The notes beneath the pieces are model-generated. The model was given only the letters and a program-made list of their open reading frames with translations. It did not search any database and was not told the DNA's origin. A DNA stretch of 40,488 nucleotides, taken from Nitrospirota bacterium. Lineage in GTDB: Bacteria; Nitrospirota; Nitrospiria; Nitrospirales; Nitrospiraceae. Shown piece after piece: positions 24,008-32,555 of this stretch. Location: positions 1 to 40,488 of the forward strand of contig VBOJ01000015.1 in NCBI GenBank assembly GCA_005877775.1, in the 5' to 3' direction. Position numbers and translations under genes: made by a program. How positions within the stretch are numbered: the stretch's first letter is position 1; the number at the start of each line of letters is the position of its first letter.

Positions 24008-24037
24008 TTGACAGTGAGGACGTGTCTTTACTAGACT
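24008..24037 (+). promoter_or_regulatory. Promoter for the small basic protein and HEAT gene
   Basis: TTGACA (24008-24013) and TAGACT (24032-24037) are 18 bases apart. This is the same -10 and spacing as the malQ promoter. The transcript would start near 24044, about 58 bases before the ATG at 24102. Confidence 0.6.
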
Positions 24038-24101
24038 GTGATCCTCATTCTCTGATGCTGGGATTGCGTCTCAGCAAATTACGGGGGAGGACTTTCCGCC
24101 A

Positions 24102-24332
24102 ATGGCAAAACGGACGATGTCTGAGCCTGACGAGGCGAAGCTAAAGAAGAAGGTCAGGGGAAAACTCGCCGCGACCGACAACCCAGAAGCCGATGCGGCG
24201 CTTCGTTCGCTTCACAAGCGTCTGAAACGGGCTCAACGGAAGCGGCGACGTCTGGCTCTCAGGAAGAGGCATGCGATGGGGAAGCAGGCCGGTGCAAGCG
24301 CCAAGACAGAGGCGGCCCCGACGCCTAACTGA
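24102..24332 (+). CDS. Small Lys/Arg-rich protein, unknown
   Basis: The 76-residue protein is very basic, with RKRRRLALRKRH in the middle and an Ala/Pro/Thr tail. The composition suggests nucleic-acid or ribosome contact, but no domain can be named. GGGGGAGG lies 11 bases before the ATG, and the promoter at 24008 is upstream. It ends 58 bases before the HEAT-repeat gene in the same direction, so they are probably co-transcribed. The short, biased composition lowers confidence. Confidence 0.6.
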   Translation: MAKRTMSEPDEAKLKKKVRGKLAATDNPEADAALRSLHKRLKRAQRKRRRLALRKRHAMGKQAGASAKTEAAPTPN

Positions 24333-24390
24333 GCGCCGATGCTTGACCAGACGCGACGGCGGAGTGAGTCCTACGCATGAGGAATAGGGC

Positions 24391-25215
24391 ATGAGCGAAG
24401 AAAAGAACAAAAGCCCAGAGCTGTCTTCTCCCGTTGTTCCGGAAGGCGACGATGCGCTGGCCGATCGGGTCTCGGATACGATTGCCGTGGCTTCCGACCA
24501 GGCGGCGGCAGAGTCGCCTGCGGCCGATGTTGCGGGGGAAGCGGTCCTTGAAGAAGAGCGGGTCAAGGACGAGATCGAAATCCAGATTGATCTCCTGCAA
24601 GATCCGGACTGGGCGGTACGTCGCGAAGCGGTGACCACGTTGGGTGAGATGGGCGATGACCGCTGCGTCGAGCCGGTTGTTCGCGCGCTCCGTGATGGCG
24701 ATTGGCAGGTTCGTGAAGCGGCCATCGAAGCGGTCGGGATGATCGGCTCTCCCTGTGTCGAGCCGGTCGTCAGGCTCTTGCGAGATTGGGACATTCGTAA
24801 GGCAGCGATCGTTGCCTTGGGCAAGATCAAGGACGAGCGGGTGCTCGAGCCGCTGATCGGACAGCTACGGAACGACGAATTCAATGAGCTGGCCACCGAG
24901 GCCCTGGCAGAGATTGGGCAGCCGGCGGTAGAAAAACTGGTCGCCGCTTTGAAGGACAAGGATGAGAATGTTCGAAAGCAGGCTGTGATCGCCCTGGGAC
25001 GGATCAAGGATCCGGCGGCCAGTGATGCCCTGATCGAAATGCTGAAGGACAAGGATTGGTTTACACGTCTGACCGCTGCGGCTGCCCTCGAACAACTCCA
25101 TGATGAGCGGGGGCGCGAAGCGATCAAGCCGCTCCTTCAAGACCCCGACCTGGTCGTGAGGATGCGCGTAGAACGGATCCTGGCGGCCTGGAAAAAGGGA
25201 GCCGCCACCGCATGA
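24391..25215 (+). CDS. HEAT-repeat protein
   Basis: After an acidic N-terminal tail (about 1-55), the 274-residue protein has six or seven ~30-residue HEAT-type repeats. The pattern is DPDWAVRREAVTTLGEMGDD, DGDWQVREAAIEAVGMIG, and so on. The repeats form a superhelix that binds other proteins, as in the phycocyanobilin lyase and PBS-lyase HEAT families. There is no signal peptide, so it acts in the cytoplasm. GAGGAATAGG precedes the ATG. The partner is unknown. Confidence 0.9.
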   Translation: MSEEKNKSPELSSPVVPEGDDALADRVSDTIAVASDQAAAESPAADVAGEAVLEEERVKDEIEIQIDLLQDPDWAVRREAVTTLGEMGDDRCVEPVVRALRDGDWQVREAAIEAVGMIGSPCVEPVVRLLRDWDIRKAAIVALGKIKDERVLEPLIGQLRNDEFNELATEALAEIGQPAVEKLVAALKDKDENVRKQAVIALGRIKDPAASDALIEMLKDKDWFTRLTAAAALEQLHDERGREAIKPLLQDPDLVVRMRVERILAAWKKGAATA

Positions 25216-25234
25216 ACACCCTTCCCCTCACACG

Positions 25235-25702
25235 CTACAACGCCAGGTAACCATCCACTTCCTTCTGGATCTCATCGAGCCTTGCTCGGGAGAGGGTCTT
25301 CCCTATCGAGAGGTCCAATTTCGCTTCTCTGGTTTTCCCGGCCAACGCTTTGAAGATAGCGGTCCTCCCGCTGTGATGTTCCGACTGGCCCGCTTTATCG
25401 AGCAAGTCGGCGGCCTCAGCCAGTTCCTTCGCGGCGTTTCCGTAATTCCGGTCCAACAAGTCTGACTTTGCCTGGATCAACCGAGACTTGGCATCGAGGA
25501 GTCCCTGGCGCGACCGGAGATTACCCGGGATGCCCAGCGTGGTGTCCACCACGTTGCGCGAGAGATTTGTCATTTGGCTCTTGAGGTTCTCAATGGTGTC
25601 GTTGAGCTCACTGATCGGGCGCTGGCCGACGAAATACCCAAGGCCGACGGCAGCTCCGAGCACCACCAACATGCCTACGAACTTGATCATGAACTTCTTC
25701 AT
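25235..25702 (-). CDS. Membrane-anchored helical protein, unknown
   Basis: The 155-residue protein has a single N-terminal helix (about 7-26, KFVGMLVVLGAAVGLGYFVG). The rest is predicted all-helical, with SELNDTIENLKSQMTNLSRNV and LLDAKSRLIQAKSDLLDRNYGNAAKELAEAAD-type helices, reminiscent of tetratricopeptide-like bundles. It lies 9 bases after the periplasmic HEAT gene and is likely in the same operon. I do not recognise a family. Confidence 0.78.
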   Translation of the reverse strand: MKKFMIKFVGMLVVLGAAVGLGYFVGQRPISELNDTIENLKSQMTNLSRNVVDTTLGIPGNLRSRQGLLDAKSRLIQAKSDLLDRNYGNAAKELAEAADLLDKAGQSEHHSGRTAIFKALAGKTREAKLDLSIGKTLSRARLDEIQKEVDGYLAL

Positions 25703-25711
25703 TGTGAATCC

Positions 25712-27139
25712 TCACCTCTTGGTTTTGGACAACACCTGAGCCAGACTTCCAGCCGCCGCGATCCTGACGGCCGGATCGGAGTCCTGCAGCGCTTTTTTTA
25801 GAAGTGGCACGACTTCCTGTCCGCCGATTTTGCCTAGGGCGCGGGCTGCGGTCAAGCGGGGTTGGGGCTGCTGGTCCTGGAGCAACGGTTCCAGGACCGG
25901 GAGCACCTTCTTGTTGCCGGCCAATCCAAGCGCCTGGCCCACGGCACTTCGGACGGACGGGTCCGAATGTTTGCCCAAGTCCATCGCTGTCAGGAGAGCC
26001 TCGTTGTCGCCCAGCCGAAGCAATCCCTCGACAGCTCCGGCGCGGACGAGTTCGACCGGATCTCGCGCAAGCTGCCGAAGAAGAGGGCGGGTATGCGCCA
26101 GCCTCAGCCGTCCAAGGCTGGCGGCGGCGACGCTGCGGACCCGTGCGCTCTCGTCTCCCAGTGCGTGCGTCAGCGGTGTGGCACCTCCAGGACTGCCGAG
26201 CTCTCCCAACCCACCGGCCGCAAACGCGCGAACGGAAGGGTCCGGATCATAGACGGACTGACTGAGGACCGCCAGGCCGGCTGGAAGCCGGAGGCGTCCT
26301 AAGACTCCGAGCGCCGCCATGCGGGCATCTGCGTCTGGCAGAGTGGCTGCGCTCACGATGTCATCGAGCGCCTCGGATTTTCCGAGCTGCACCATCGCGG
26401 CCAGCGCGAAGACATGGGCGGCTCCGTCTTCAGCTCGAGCCACCCGCGTGACAAGGTCCAGAACTCCCGGCTCTCTCACGTCGGCCAGCGCGTTCAGAGC
26501 CGCAATCCGGACGGCGAGCGCCCGATCCCCCAACGCGCGCTTGAGCCCCGGCAGTGAGGCTGCGCGCCCCGTACGTCCGAGGCCCTCCACGGCCCGCGCC
26601 CGGACCAAGATGGACACATCGAGCAAGCCGTCTTCCAGGAAAGGAATGGCCTCAGGGCCGGCGATTTCTGCCAAGGCCGTATAGGCTGTGATGCGGAGAT
26701 GTTCTTCGGGATCCCGGAGCCGCTCGGTGATGAATCCCCAGGCCAGTTCCCGGAGTATGTTAGAATCGTCAGGACGTCCGGGGGGCACCAGACGAGCGTA
26801 AGTTTTCAACGCTGTCTCAGGCCGTCCCAGTCGCAGGTAGCTGAGCAGGCTCACTCTCAGCAGTTCACGGGAGGGCTCATGCCCGGGCGGAGCGGTTTCC
26901 AGGAGGTGGACGACTCGATCGTAACGGGCTTTCTTGAACGCGGCAAAAGCTTCGCGCTCAATGGAAGTCCGAGTGTCGCGTATGGGGAACTCCGCTGCTC
27001 GTGGGTGTGGACTCCACAGCGAGAACACAAGCGCACAACCCGATGCGGCGGTCAGGACGCGGAAGATCGCCGGAGTTCGTCCTTTCACGGCCGGCATCTT
27101 TGTGGAGCGGCTCGCGGTTGTCAAGGCCGGTGTCTCCAT
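25712..27139 (-). CDS. Exported HEAT-repeat protein
   Basis: The 475-residue protein has an N-terminal hydrophobic signal (about 27-45) ending PRAAEF, then a helical segment (50-120) resembling tetratricopeptide repeats. About ten HEAT repeats (140-475) follow, such as LGDRALAVRIAALNALADV and LQDSDPAVRIAAAGSLAQV. It should lie in the periplasm as a scaffold. The ribosome binding site is poor. It follows glgP by 73 bases on the same strand, and is followed by the helical membrane protein, so the three could share a transcript. Confidence 0.87.
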   Translation of the reverse strand: METPALTTASRSTKMPAVKGRTPAIFRVLTAASGCALVFSLWSPHPRAAEFPIRDTRTSIEREAFAAFKKARYDRVVHLLETAPPGHEPSRELLRVSLLSYLRLGRPETALKTYARLVPPGRPDDSNILRELAWGFITERLRDPEEHLRITAYTALAEIAGPEAIPFLEDGLLDVSILVRARAVEGLGRTGRAASLPGLKRALGDRALAVRIAALNALADVREPGVLDLVTRVARAEDGAAHVFALAAMVQLGKSEALDDIVSAATLPDADARMAALGVLGRLRLPAGLAVLSQSVYDPDPSVRAFAAGGLGELGSPGGATPLTHALGDESARVRSVAAASLGRLRLAHTRPLLRQLARDPVELVRAGAVEGLLRLGDNEALLTAMDLGKHSDPSVRSAVGQALGLAGNKKVLPVLEPLLQDQQPQPRLTAARALGKIGGQEVVPLLKKALQDSDPAVRIAAAGSLAQVLSKTKR

Positions 27140-27212
27140 GGTTCGTTAGGGCATTGGCACCGGTGGGGTGAACGCGATGGAGCAGAATTCCGCGTCGCTT
27201 TGAGATCTGGTC

Positions 27213-29372
27213 CTACCAGACGGAAGGGACCTTTGAGGCGGCGGGCGCGTAGAAGAGGTCCATATACTCCTTAAGCATGCGCCTTGCGCAGAATCGCGGG
27301 ACGACCGTGCGGATAGAGTCCTTCACGATCTGGATCCAGCCTCGTGGGATCCCGTCCATATCCCGCTGGTAGTAGAGCGGGATCACCTCTTGCTCGAGGA
27401 TTCGGTAAAGTTCTTCGGCATCACGCGCGTCCTGCCCGCGCGGATCGTTCGCACCAGCCGATGGCTGGATTGCCCACCCATTGGCCCCGTCAAACCCCTC
27501 ATGCCACCACCCATCCAACACGCTCAGATGCGGCGCCCCATTGAGAGCAGCCTTCTGCCCGCTTGTACCGCTGGCTTCCATGGGGGGGCGCGGGGTGTTC
27601 AGCCAGACGTCCACTCCCTGGACCAAAAACTTCGCGGCGTGCATATCGTAGTCCTCGAGGAAGGCAATGTGGCCCCCGAGCCCAGGATCTTTGCAAAGAC
27701 TGTACACCTGGTGGATGAAATGCCGACCTGGCTCGTCCGCGGGATGGGCCTTGCCGGCAAATATAATCTGAACGGGACGCCAGCGGTCCTGGAGAAGGTG
27801 CCTGAGCCGTTCCAGATCGCTGAACAAGAGCGTGGCGCGTTTGTAGGTCGCGAATCGCCGCGCGAAGCCGATCGTGAGGGCTTCAGGATCCAGCAGGGTC
27901 CCTCGCGCTAACACCTGCGAGGCTTCGAGGTCCCTTTGGACCCAGCCAGCCCGGGCCCTTTCGCGGATGAAGCTCATCAGTTTGCGTTTCTGTGCTTGAC
28001 GGACCTTCCACAACTCGTGATCTGGAATGTCTATCACGCGTTGCCAAACTGCCGTATCATCAGACCGGTTGGCCCAGTCAGGACCTAGATATTTATTGTA
28101 TAGTTGGTTCATCTCCGGCGCGATCCACGTAGGCGGGTGAATGCCGTTGGTGACGCTCCGAATCGGTACGAGGTCTTCGGAGACTCCCGGCCACAGGACC
28201 TGCCACATCTTGCGCGATATCCGACCGTGCTCGCGGCTGACTCCATTCAGATGGGCGGACATCCGAATCGCCAGCGCGGTCATATTAAATCCGTTCCCAT
28301 GAGAGTCATGATGCTCTCCCAGGCGGAGGAATGTGTCACGCGTCAGGCCAAGCTGTTCCCAATACCCGCTGAAATACTGCTCCATGAGGTGATTCGGAAA
28401 CACGTCGTGGCCGGCTGGCACCGGGGTGTGGGTTGTAAACACTGAACTGTGGCGGACGATTTCGGCAGCCTCCGCGTGAGACAGTCCGGATTGGACCAGC
28501 TCTCGGAGTCGCTCCAGGGTAAGGAAGGCTGAATGGCCTTCGTTGGCATGCCAGACCACAGGAGCCAGTCCCAGGGCACGGAGTGCCCGCACACCGCCGA
28601 TTCCGAGCAGGATCTCCTGGCAGAGGCGGAGTTCCTGGTCTCCGCCGTAGAGTCTTGCGGAGAGGGCGCGGTCGCCAGGCGCATTGTCCGGCACGTCGGT
28701 GTCGAGCAGGTACAACGAGACCCGCCCCACACGAACCTGCCAGATCAGGGCCGATACGGTTCGGTTCCCCATTTCAACCCTGATCTGGCAGGGAGTGCCC
28801 GATGGCGTCAGGGCTTGCTGGATGGGAGAATCCAACCGGCTGAACGGCTGGTAGATCGCGTCCTGCCAACCCTCAGCTGTAATCCGTTGGCTGAAGTACC
28901 CCTGCGGGTACATGAACCCGACACCCACCAGAGGAATTCCGAGATCGCTCGCTTCCTTGCAATGATCGCCAGCCAGGATGCCCAGGCCGCCACTATAAAT
29001 CGGAATCGAGATATGGAGTCCGAACTCGGCCGAAAAATACGCGATGCGGGTCGTCGAAATGGTGGGGTACTGGTTCGCGAACCAGGTCTCCTTTGGCACG
29101 ATGTAGTGGTCGTAGGCTTTCAGCACGGCGGAGTACTGCCGGACGAAGCCGGGATCGCGGCTCAGGGCGATCAGTCGTTCGGGCTTCACGTCGTGGAGGA
29201 GTTTGACCGGGTTGTGGTGGGTGATGCGCCAGAGGGTCGGATCGATGGCTTCAAATAGACGGCGGGCCTCAGGCTGCCAACTCCACCACAGATTGTATGC
29301 GAGTTCCAGAAGACGGCTCAGGCCCCCGGGAATGGCTCCTTGAGACCCGGAATCAGATTGGTAGTCGTTCAC
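27213..29372 (-). CDS. glgP: Alpha-glucan (glycogen/maltodextrin) phosphorylase
   Basis: The 719-residue protein is of the shorter GT35 type with an N-terminal DUF3417-like segment (LLELAYNLWWSWQPEARRLF). It releases glucose 1-phosphate from alpha-1,4-glucans with pyridoxal phosphate. IAYFSAEFGLHISIPIYSGG, WHANEGHSAFLTLER and the PLP-lysine segment EASGTSGQKAALNG (Lys607) are in place. The GTG start at 29372 follows AAAGGAGG by six bases; the longer frame runs into the micro-repeat palindrome. It pairs functionally with malQ. Confidence 0.93.
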   Translation of the reverse strand: MNDYQSDSGSQGAIPGGLSRLLELAYNLWWSWQPEARRLFEAIDPTLWRITHHNPVKLLHDVKPERLIALSRDPGFVRQYSAVLKAYDHYIVPKETWFANQYPTISTTRIAYFSAEFGLHISIPIYSGGLGILAGDHCKEASDLGIPLVGVGFMYPQGYFSQRITAEGWQDAIYQPFSRLDSPIQQALTPSGTPCQIRVEMGNRTVSALIWQVRVGRVSLYLLDTDVPDNAPGDRALSARLYGGDQELRLCQEILLGIGGVRALRALGLAPVVWHANEGHSAFLTLERLRELVQSGLSHAEAAEIVRHSSVFTTHTPVPAGHDVFPNHLMEQYFSGYWEQLGLTRDTFLRLGEHHDSHGNGFNMTALAIRMSAHLNGVSREHGRISRKMWQVLWPGVSEDLVPIRSVTNGIHPPTWIAPEMNQLYNKYLGPDWANRSDDTAVWQRVIDIPDHELWKVRQAQKRKLMSFIRERARAGWVQRDLEASQVLARGTLLDPEALTIGFARRFATYKRATLLFSDLERLRHLLQDRWRPVQIIFAGKAHPADEPGRHFIHQVYSLCKDPGLGGHIAFLEDYDMHAAKFLVQGVDVWLNTPRPPMEASGTSGQKAALNGAPHLSVLDGWWHEGFDGANGWAIQPSAGANDPRGQDARDAEELYRILEQEVIPLYYQRDMDGIPRGWIQIVKDSIRTVVPRFCARRMLKEYMDLFYAPAASKVPSVW

Positions 29373-29388
29373 CCTGCCTCCTTTGTTA

Positions 29389-29470
29389 TAGGTTGTAGGC
29401 AAGGGGCAATAGGCAATAGGAACCAAGAGGTGCTGCTTCGTCCCTATAGCCCATCGCCTCTAGCCCTTCT
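29389..29470. repeat. Micro-repeat palindrome H (word GGCAATAG)
   Basis: The left arm contains ATAGG, TGTAGG, GGGGCAATAGGCAATAGG. The right arm carries CCCTATAGCCC, CGCCTCTAGCCC, the inverted words. It fills the gap between the hypothetical gene (stop at 29471) and glgP and ends exactly at the stop codon. The arms are imperfect. Confidence 0.6.
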
Positions 29471-30301
29471 TCAAGCGTGGCCGGTCTTGTGCCACGACGC
29501 CCAGTTTTCCGAGAAGGCGACTGCTGCGTAGCGTTCACCCAGAATCTGCGCGATGCGGTTCATGAGTCGCGAGAGTTCTCGTGCTTCTTCGGGGTTCAAG
29601 TCCTGTCTGAACCCGGGGTGAAGACCCCAGCGGGTTTCCACCTGTTCGCCCTCCACCGTTGACATCACGCTGACCAATTTGATCTCGTTGCCTGTTGCTC
29701 TATCGGGCTGTTCATTGCTCGACTGAGCTGCCGTGGTTAGCGAGGCTGGTCCTTGACCGGGCACCCTCTCGAACAAGGCCTTCATGGCCGGGATGACGGC
29801 ACCGGCACAGAGTGTTGCTGCAGCGACCACCGCACTATTTCCAGGCGTGTCGAGGATCAGCGCGACCTTCTCCCCGAACTGCCGAAAGAATTCCTCCTTG
29901 ATGCTGTCTTCGTCTGTCACGACGAAGCGGAATCGTTCGTGCTCGCGTCGGCTATCAGCCACCGCGTTGCCGATCGTGATGACCAGCTCCATCTCGTCGC
30001 TGTCAGGGCCGAGTGCCGGTTCCAGGACAGCCTTGAGATGCTGGGTGACTGCGTCTTCGAGACTGTTCATGAAAACAGGCTGCTCCTGAATCGGCAGGTG
30101 GAATGCCGAAAGTCGATCGGCGAGGTTGAACATCACTTTCAGGAACTCAAGATAGATGCTCCATTCTTGCTTCTTCTTCAGTGTGAGCGCATGGTCTGGA
30201 GCGCTGCGCTTCACCATCGTGACAGACTCGGCGGCCACGGCCAGCATCAACGCGGCGAGCTCATGAAGGACCTGGGCATAAGGGCTCTGGGACGCTGTCA
30301 T
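29471..30301 (-). CDS. Hypothetical protein
   Basis: The 276-residue protein has no signal sequence. It is mixed alpha-beta, with a hydrophobic patch at about 157-175 (NSAVVAAATLCAGAVIPAMKALF). The C-terminal part, HPGFRQDLNPEEARELSRLMNRIAQILGERYAAVAFS, is helical. I do not recognise a family. AGGAAGA lies before the ATG at 30301 and a TATAAT promoter lies 24 bases further. It probably is the first gene of the glgP-containing operon. Confidence 0.7.
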   Translation of the reverse strand: MTASQSPYAQVLHELAALMLAVAAESVTMVKRSAPDHALTLKKKQEWSIYLEFLKVMFNLADRLSAFHLPIQEQPVFMNSLEDAVTQHLKAVLEPALGPDSDEMELVITIGNAVADSRREHERFRFVVTDEDSIKEEFFRQFGEKVALILDTPGNSAVVAAATLCAGAVIPAMKALFERVPGQGPASLTTAAQSSNEQPDRATGNEIKLVSVMSTVEGEQVETRWGLHPGFRQDLNPEEARELSRLMNRIAQILGERYAAVAFSENWASWHKTGHA

Positions 30302-30324
30302 CAGATCTTCCTGAACAAGACCTC

Positions 30325-30353
30325 ATTATAGCTAAGTCCGGCGAATGGTCCAA
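30325..30353 (-). promoter_or_regulatory. Promoter for the minus-strand operon (hypothetical, glgP)
   Basis: On the minus strand TATAAT is at 30325-30330, a perfect -10, with TTGGAC at 30348-30353, 17 bases apart. The leader to the ATG at 30301 would be about 17 bases. Confidence 0.55.
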
Positions 30354-30424
30354 GGGTCCCCTCCGTCAGTACAGATCCCTCTGGCCTACCCGCTGGGTGG
30401 AACAACAAGCAGAACAAGCGGTCG

Positions 30425-30453
30425 TTGCAACGGTAGAGAGGCTATGTTATACA
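30425..30453 (+). promoter_or_regulatory. Promoter for the UvrD/Rep helicase gene
   Basis: TTGCAA (30425-30430) and TATACA (30448-30453) are 17 bases apart. Transcription would start near 30460. This makes ATGs at 30345 and 30444 impossible as main starts, and favours ATG 30525. Confidence 0.6.
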
Positions 30454-30524
30454 GCGCGACGATCAATCGTGAACAGCATGATAGCCGAATTTCCGCTGAC
30501 TTAACGCTCGGGAGTCATGCAGAG

Positions 30525-32546
30525 ATGGAACGGGACGGGAAGCCTTATGTGCTCAGGCGGACGGAGGACCAGTCTCTGCCTCCGAAGTTGGCCCTGGACT
30601 ATGGCCAGGCGCTGAACCCGCAACAATTGGCGGCCGTGACGGCTGGAGACGGGCCGTCGCTCGTGATTGCCGGCGCGGGTAGTGGGAAGACCCGTACGTT
30701 GGTGTACCGTGTAGCCTACCTGATCGATAAGGGGATTGATCCGTCCACGGTCCTTCTGCTGACGTTCACGCGCAAGGCGGCGCAGGAAATGTTGAAGCGC
30801 GCGGGACTCCTGATCGGGGCACGGAGCGAGCGCGTCTGCGGCGGAACCTTTCACTCGGTTGCGAACATTCTGCTGCGTCGCTACGGGCGACCGATCGGGC
30901 TGGAGCCCGGGTTCACGATCCTGGACCGAGGCGACGCCGAGGACCTGATCAACTTCGTGCGCACCCAGCTTGGCTTGAGCGAGAAGGGCAAGCGGTTTCC
31001 CCGAAAAGGGACGCTCGCGGACATTTTCAGTAAATGCGAGAATACGCTTCAGAGTCTTGAAGAGGTCGTACTGGATGAGTTCGTGCATTTCTCGGAGCAC
31101 CTTGAAGATCTGGCGAAGCTCAAACGTACCTACGATTCGGTGAAACGGCAGCGACAGCTCCTGGATTACGACGATCTGCTGGTCAAGCTTCGACAGCTCC
31201 TGAGCGAGGACGAGTCAGTGTGCCGGACCATTTCACAACACTACCGCTATATCCTGGTGGATGAATATCAGGATACGAATCGCCTCCAGGCGGATCTGAT
31301 CAGGAGATTGGCTGCGAGGCACGACAACGTAATGGTCGTGGGGGACGACTCGCAATCCATCTATGCGTTCCGCGGGGCGACGTTCCGAAACATTATGGAG
31401 TTCCCCGCTCTCTTCCCCGGAGCCACAGTCTATAAACTTGAAGAGAACTATCGGAGTACCCAGCCGATCCTGAACCTTGCCAACGAAATCATTCAGGGGG
31501 CTGCCGAAAAATACAGCAAGCATCTCTTCACACGGAAGCTGGAGGGACCGCTACCGGTCCTGGTCCAGGCGGGTGGAGAAAACGCCCAGTCTCGGTTCAT
31601 CGCCCAAAAGATTCTGGAACTGCGAGAGGAGGGAGTGCCTCTCGATGAGATCGCGGTCCTGTTCCGATCCAGCTTCCACTCCTTCGACTTGGAAATTGAA
31701 CTGTCACGGAGAGACTTGCCGTTCGTGAAGCGGGGCGGGTTCAAGTTGATCGAAACCGCGCATGTCAAGGATCTTTTGGCTCATCTGCGGGTCATGGATA
31801 ATCCGCTGGACGCGGTGAGTTGGAATCGCGTTCTGCTGCTGGTGGAGGGAGTGGGGCCGAGGAAGGCTCAAGACCTCATCGCATCATTTCTGAAGACCGA
31901 CCGACCGCTTGACATGCTGAGGCGGGTGGGCGGTCGGTCCTCGCGTGGCCTCCAGGATCTGGCGCGGATGCTGGAGGAAGCAGCCCGCTCCTCCGCAATG
32001 ACACCGGCGGAGCAGGTCAATGAAGTGTATGGCTATTATCTGCCGATTCTGAAGGAGCAGTATGACGACTATCCGAAGCGAATACGCGATCTGGAGCATC
32101 TCTACACGATCGCCGAAGGCTACTCCAAGGTTGAGGAGTTTCTCGCCGACTTGGCGCTGGAGCCTCCCGATGAAAGCGTGGTTGACGTGGAGGCGAGCGG
32201 TCGCGACGACGAGCGGCTGGTCCTGTCAACGATCCATTCGGCCAAAGGGCTCGAGTGGCAGTGCGTGTTTGTGATCTGGGTGGTGGACGGGCGGTTTCCG
32301 TCTGCGTACTCGTTCGTGTCGCAGGGGGAGCTGGAAGAAGAACGGCGACTGTTTTATGTGGCCGTCACCCGCGCGAAACGGCATCTTTATCTGACCTACC
32401 CGATCAACGTGTATGATAAGTCCACCGGCTTGGTCCTGTCTAAACCGTCTCGATTTCTCGACGAAGTGGCGGCAGGGCTTCTCGACACCTGGGCGCTGGT
32501 AGAGGAGGGTGATTCCCATGCCTGGGGCGCAGAGCGCGACGAATGA
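30525..32546 (+). CDS. uvrD: UvrD/Rep-family DNA helicase
   Basis: With the ATG at 30525 the protein has 673 residues, the same size as E. coli Rep. It is a superfamily 1A helicase that unwinds DNA in repair or at replication forks. Motif I is LVIAGAGSGKT (47-57). TFTRKAA, DEYQDTN, GDDSQSIYAFRGA, LEENYRST, STIHSAKGLEW and FYVAVTRAK are motifs Ia, II, III, IV, V and VI. No extra C-terminal domain is seen, which sets it apart from larger UvrD forms. Longer starts are excluded by the promoter at 30425. The next gene begins ten bases after its stop. Confidence 0.93.
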   Translation: MERDGKPYVLRRTEDQSLPPKLALDYGQALNPQQLAAVTAGDGPSLVIAGAGSGKTRTLVYRVAYLIDKGIDPSTVLLLTFTRKAAQEMLKRAGLLIGARSERVCGGTFHSVANILLRRYGRPIGLEPGFTILDRGDAEDLINFVRTQLGLSEKGKRFPRKGTLADIFSKCENTLQSLEEVVLDEFVHFSEHLEDLAKLKRTYDSVKRQRQLLDYDDLLVKLRQLLSEDESVCRTISQHYRYILVDEYQDTNRLQADLIRRLAARHDNVMVVGDDSQSIYAFRGATFRNIMEFPALFPGATVYKLEENYRSTQPILNLANEIIQGAAEKYSKHLFTRKLEGPLPVLVQAGGENAQSRFIAQKILELREEGVPLDEIAVLFRSSFHSFDLEIELSRRDLPFVKRGGFKLIETAHVKDLLAHLRVMDNPLDAVSWNRVLLLVEGVGPRKAQDLIASFLKTDRPLDMLRRVGGRSSRGLQDLARMLEEAARSSAMTPAEQVNEVYGYYLPILKEQYDDYPKRIRDLEHLYTIAEGYSKVEEFLADLALEPPDESVVDVEASGRDDERLVLSTIHSAKGLEWQCVFVIWVVDGRFPSAYSFVSQGELEEERRLFYVAVTRAKRHLYLTYPINVYDKSTGLVLSKPSRFLDEVAAGLLDTWALVEEGDSHAWGAERDE

Positions 32547-32555
32547 GGGTGCGCG

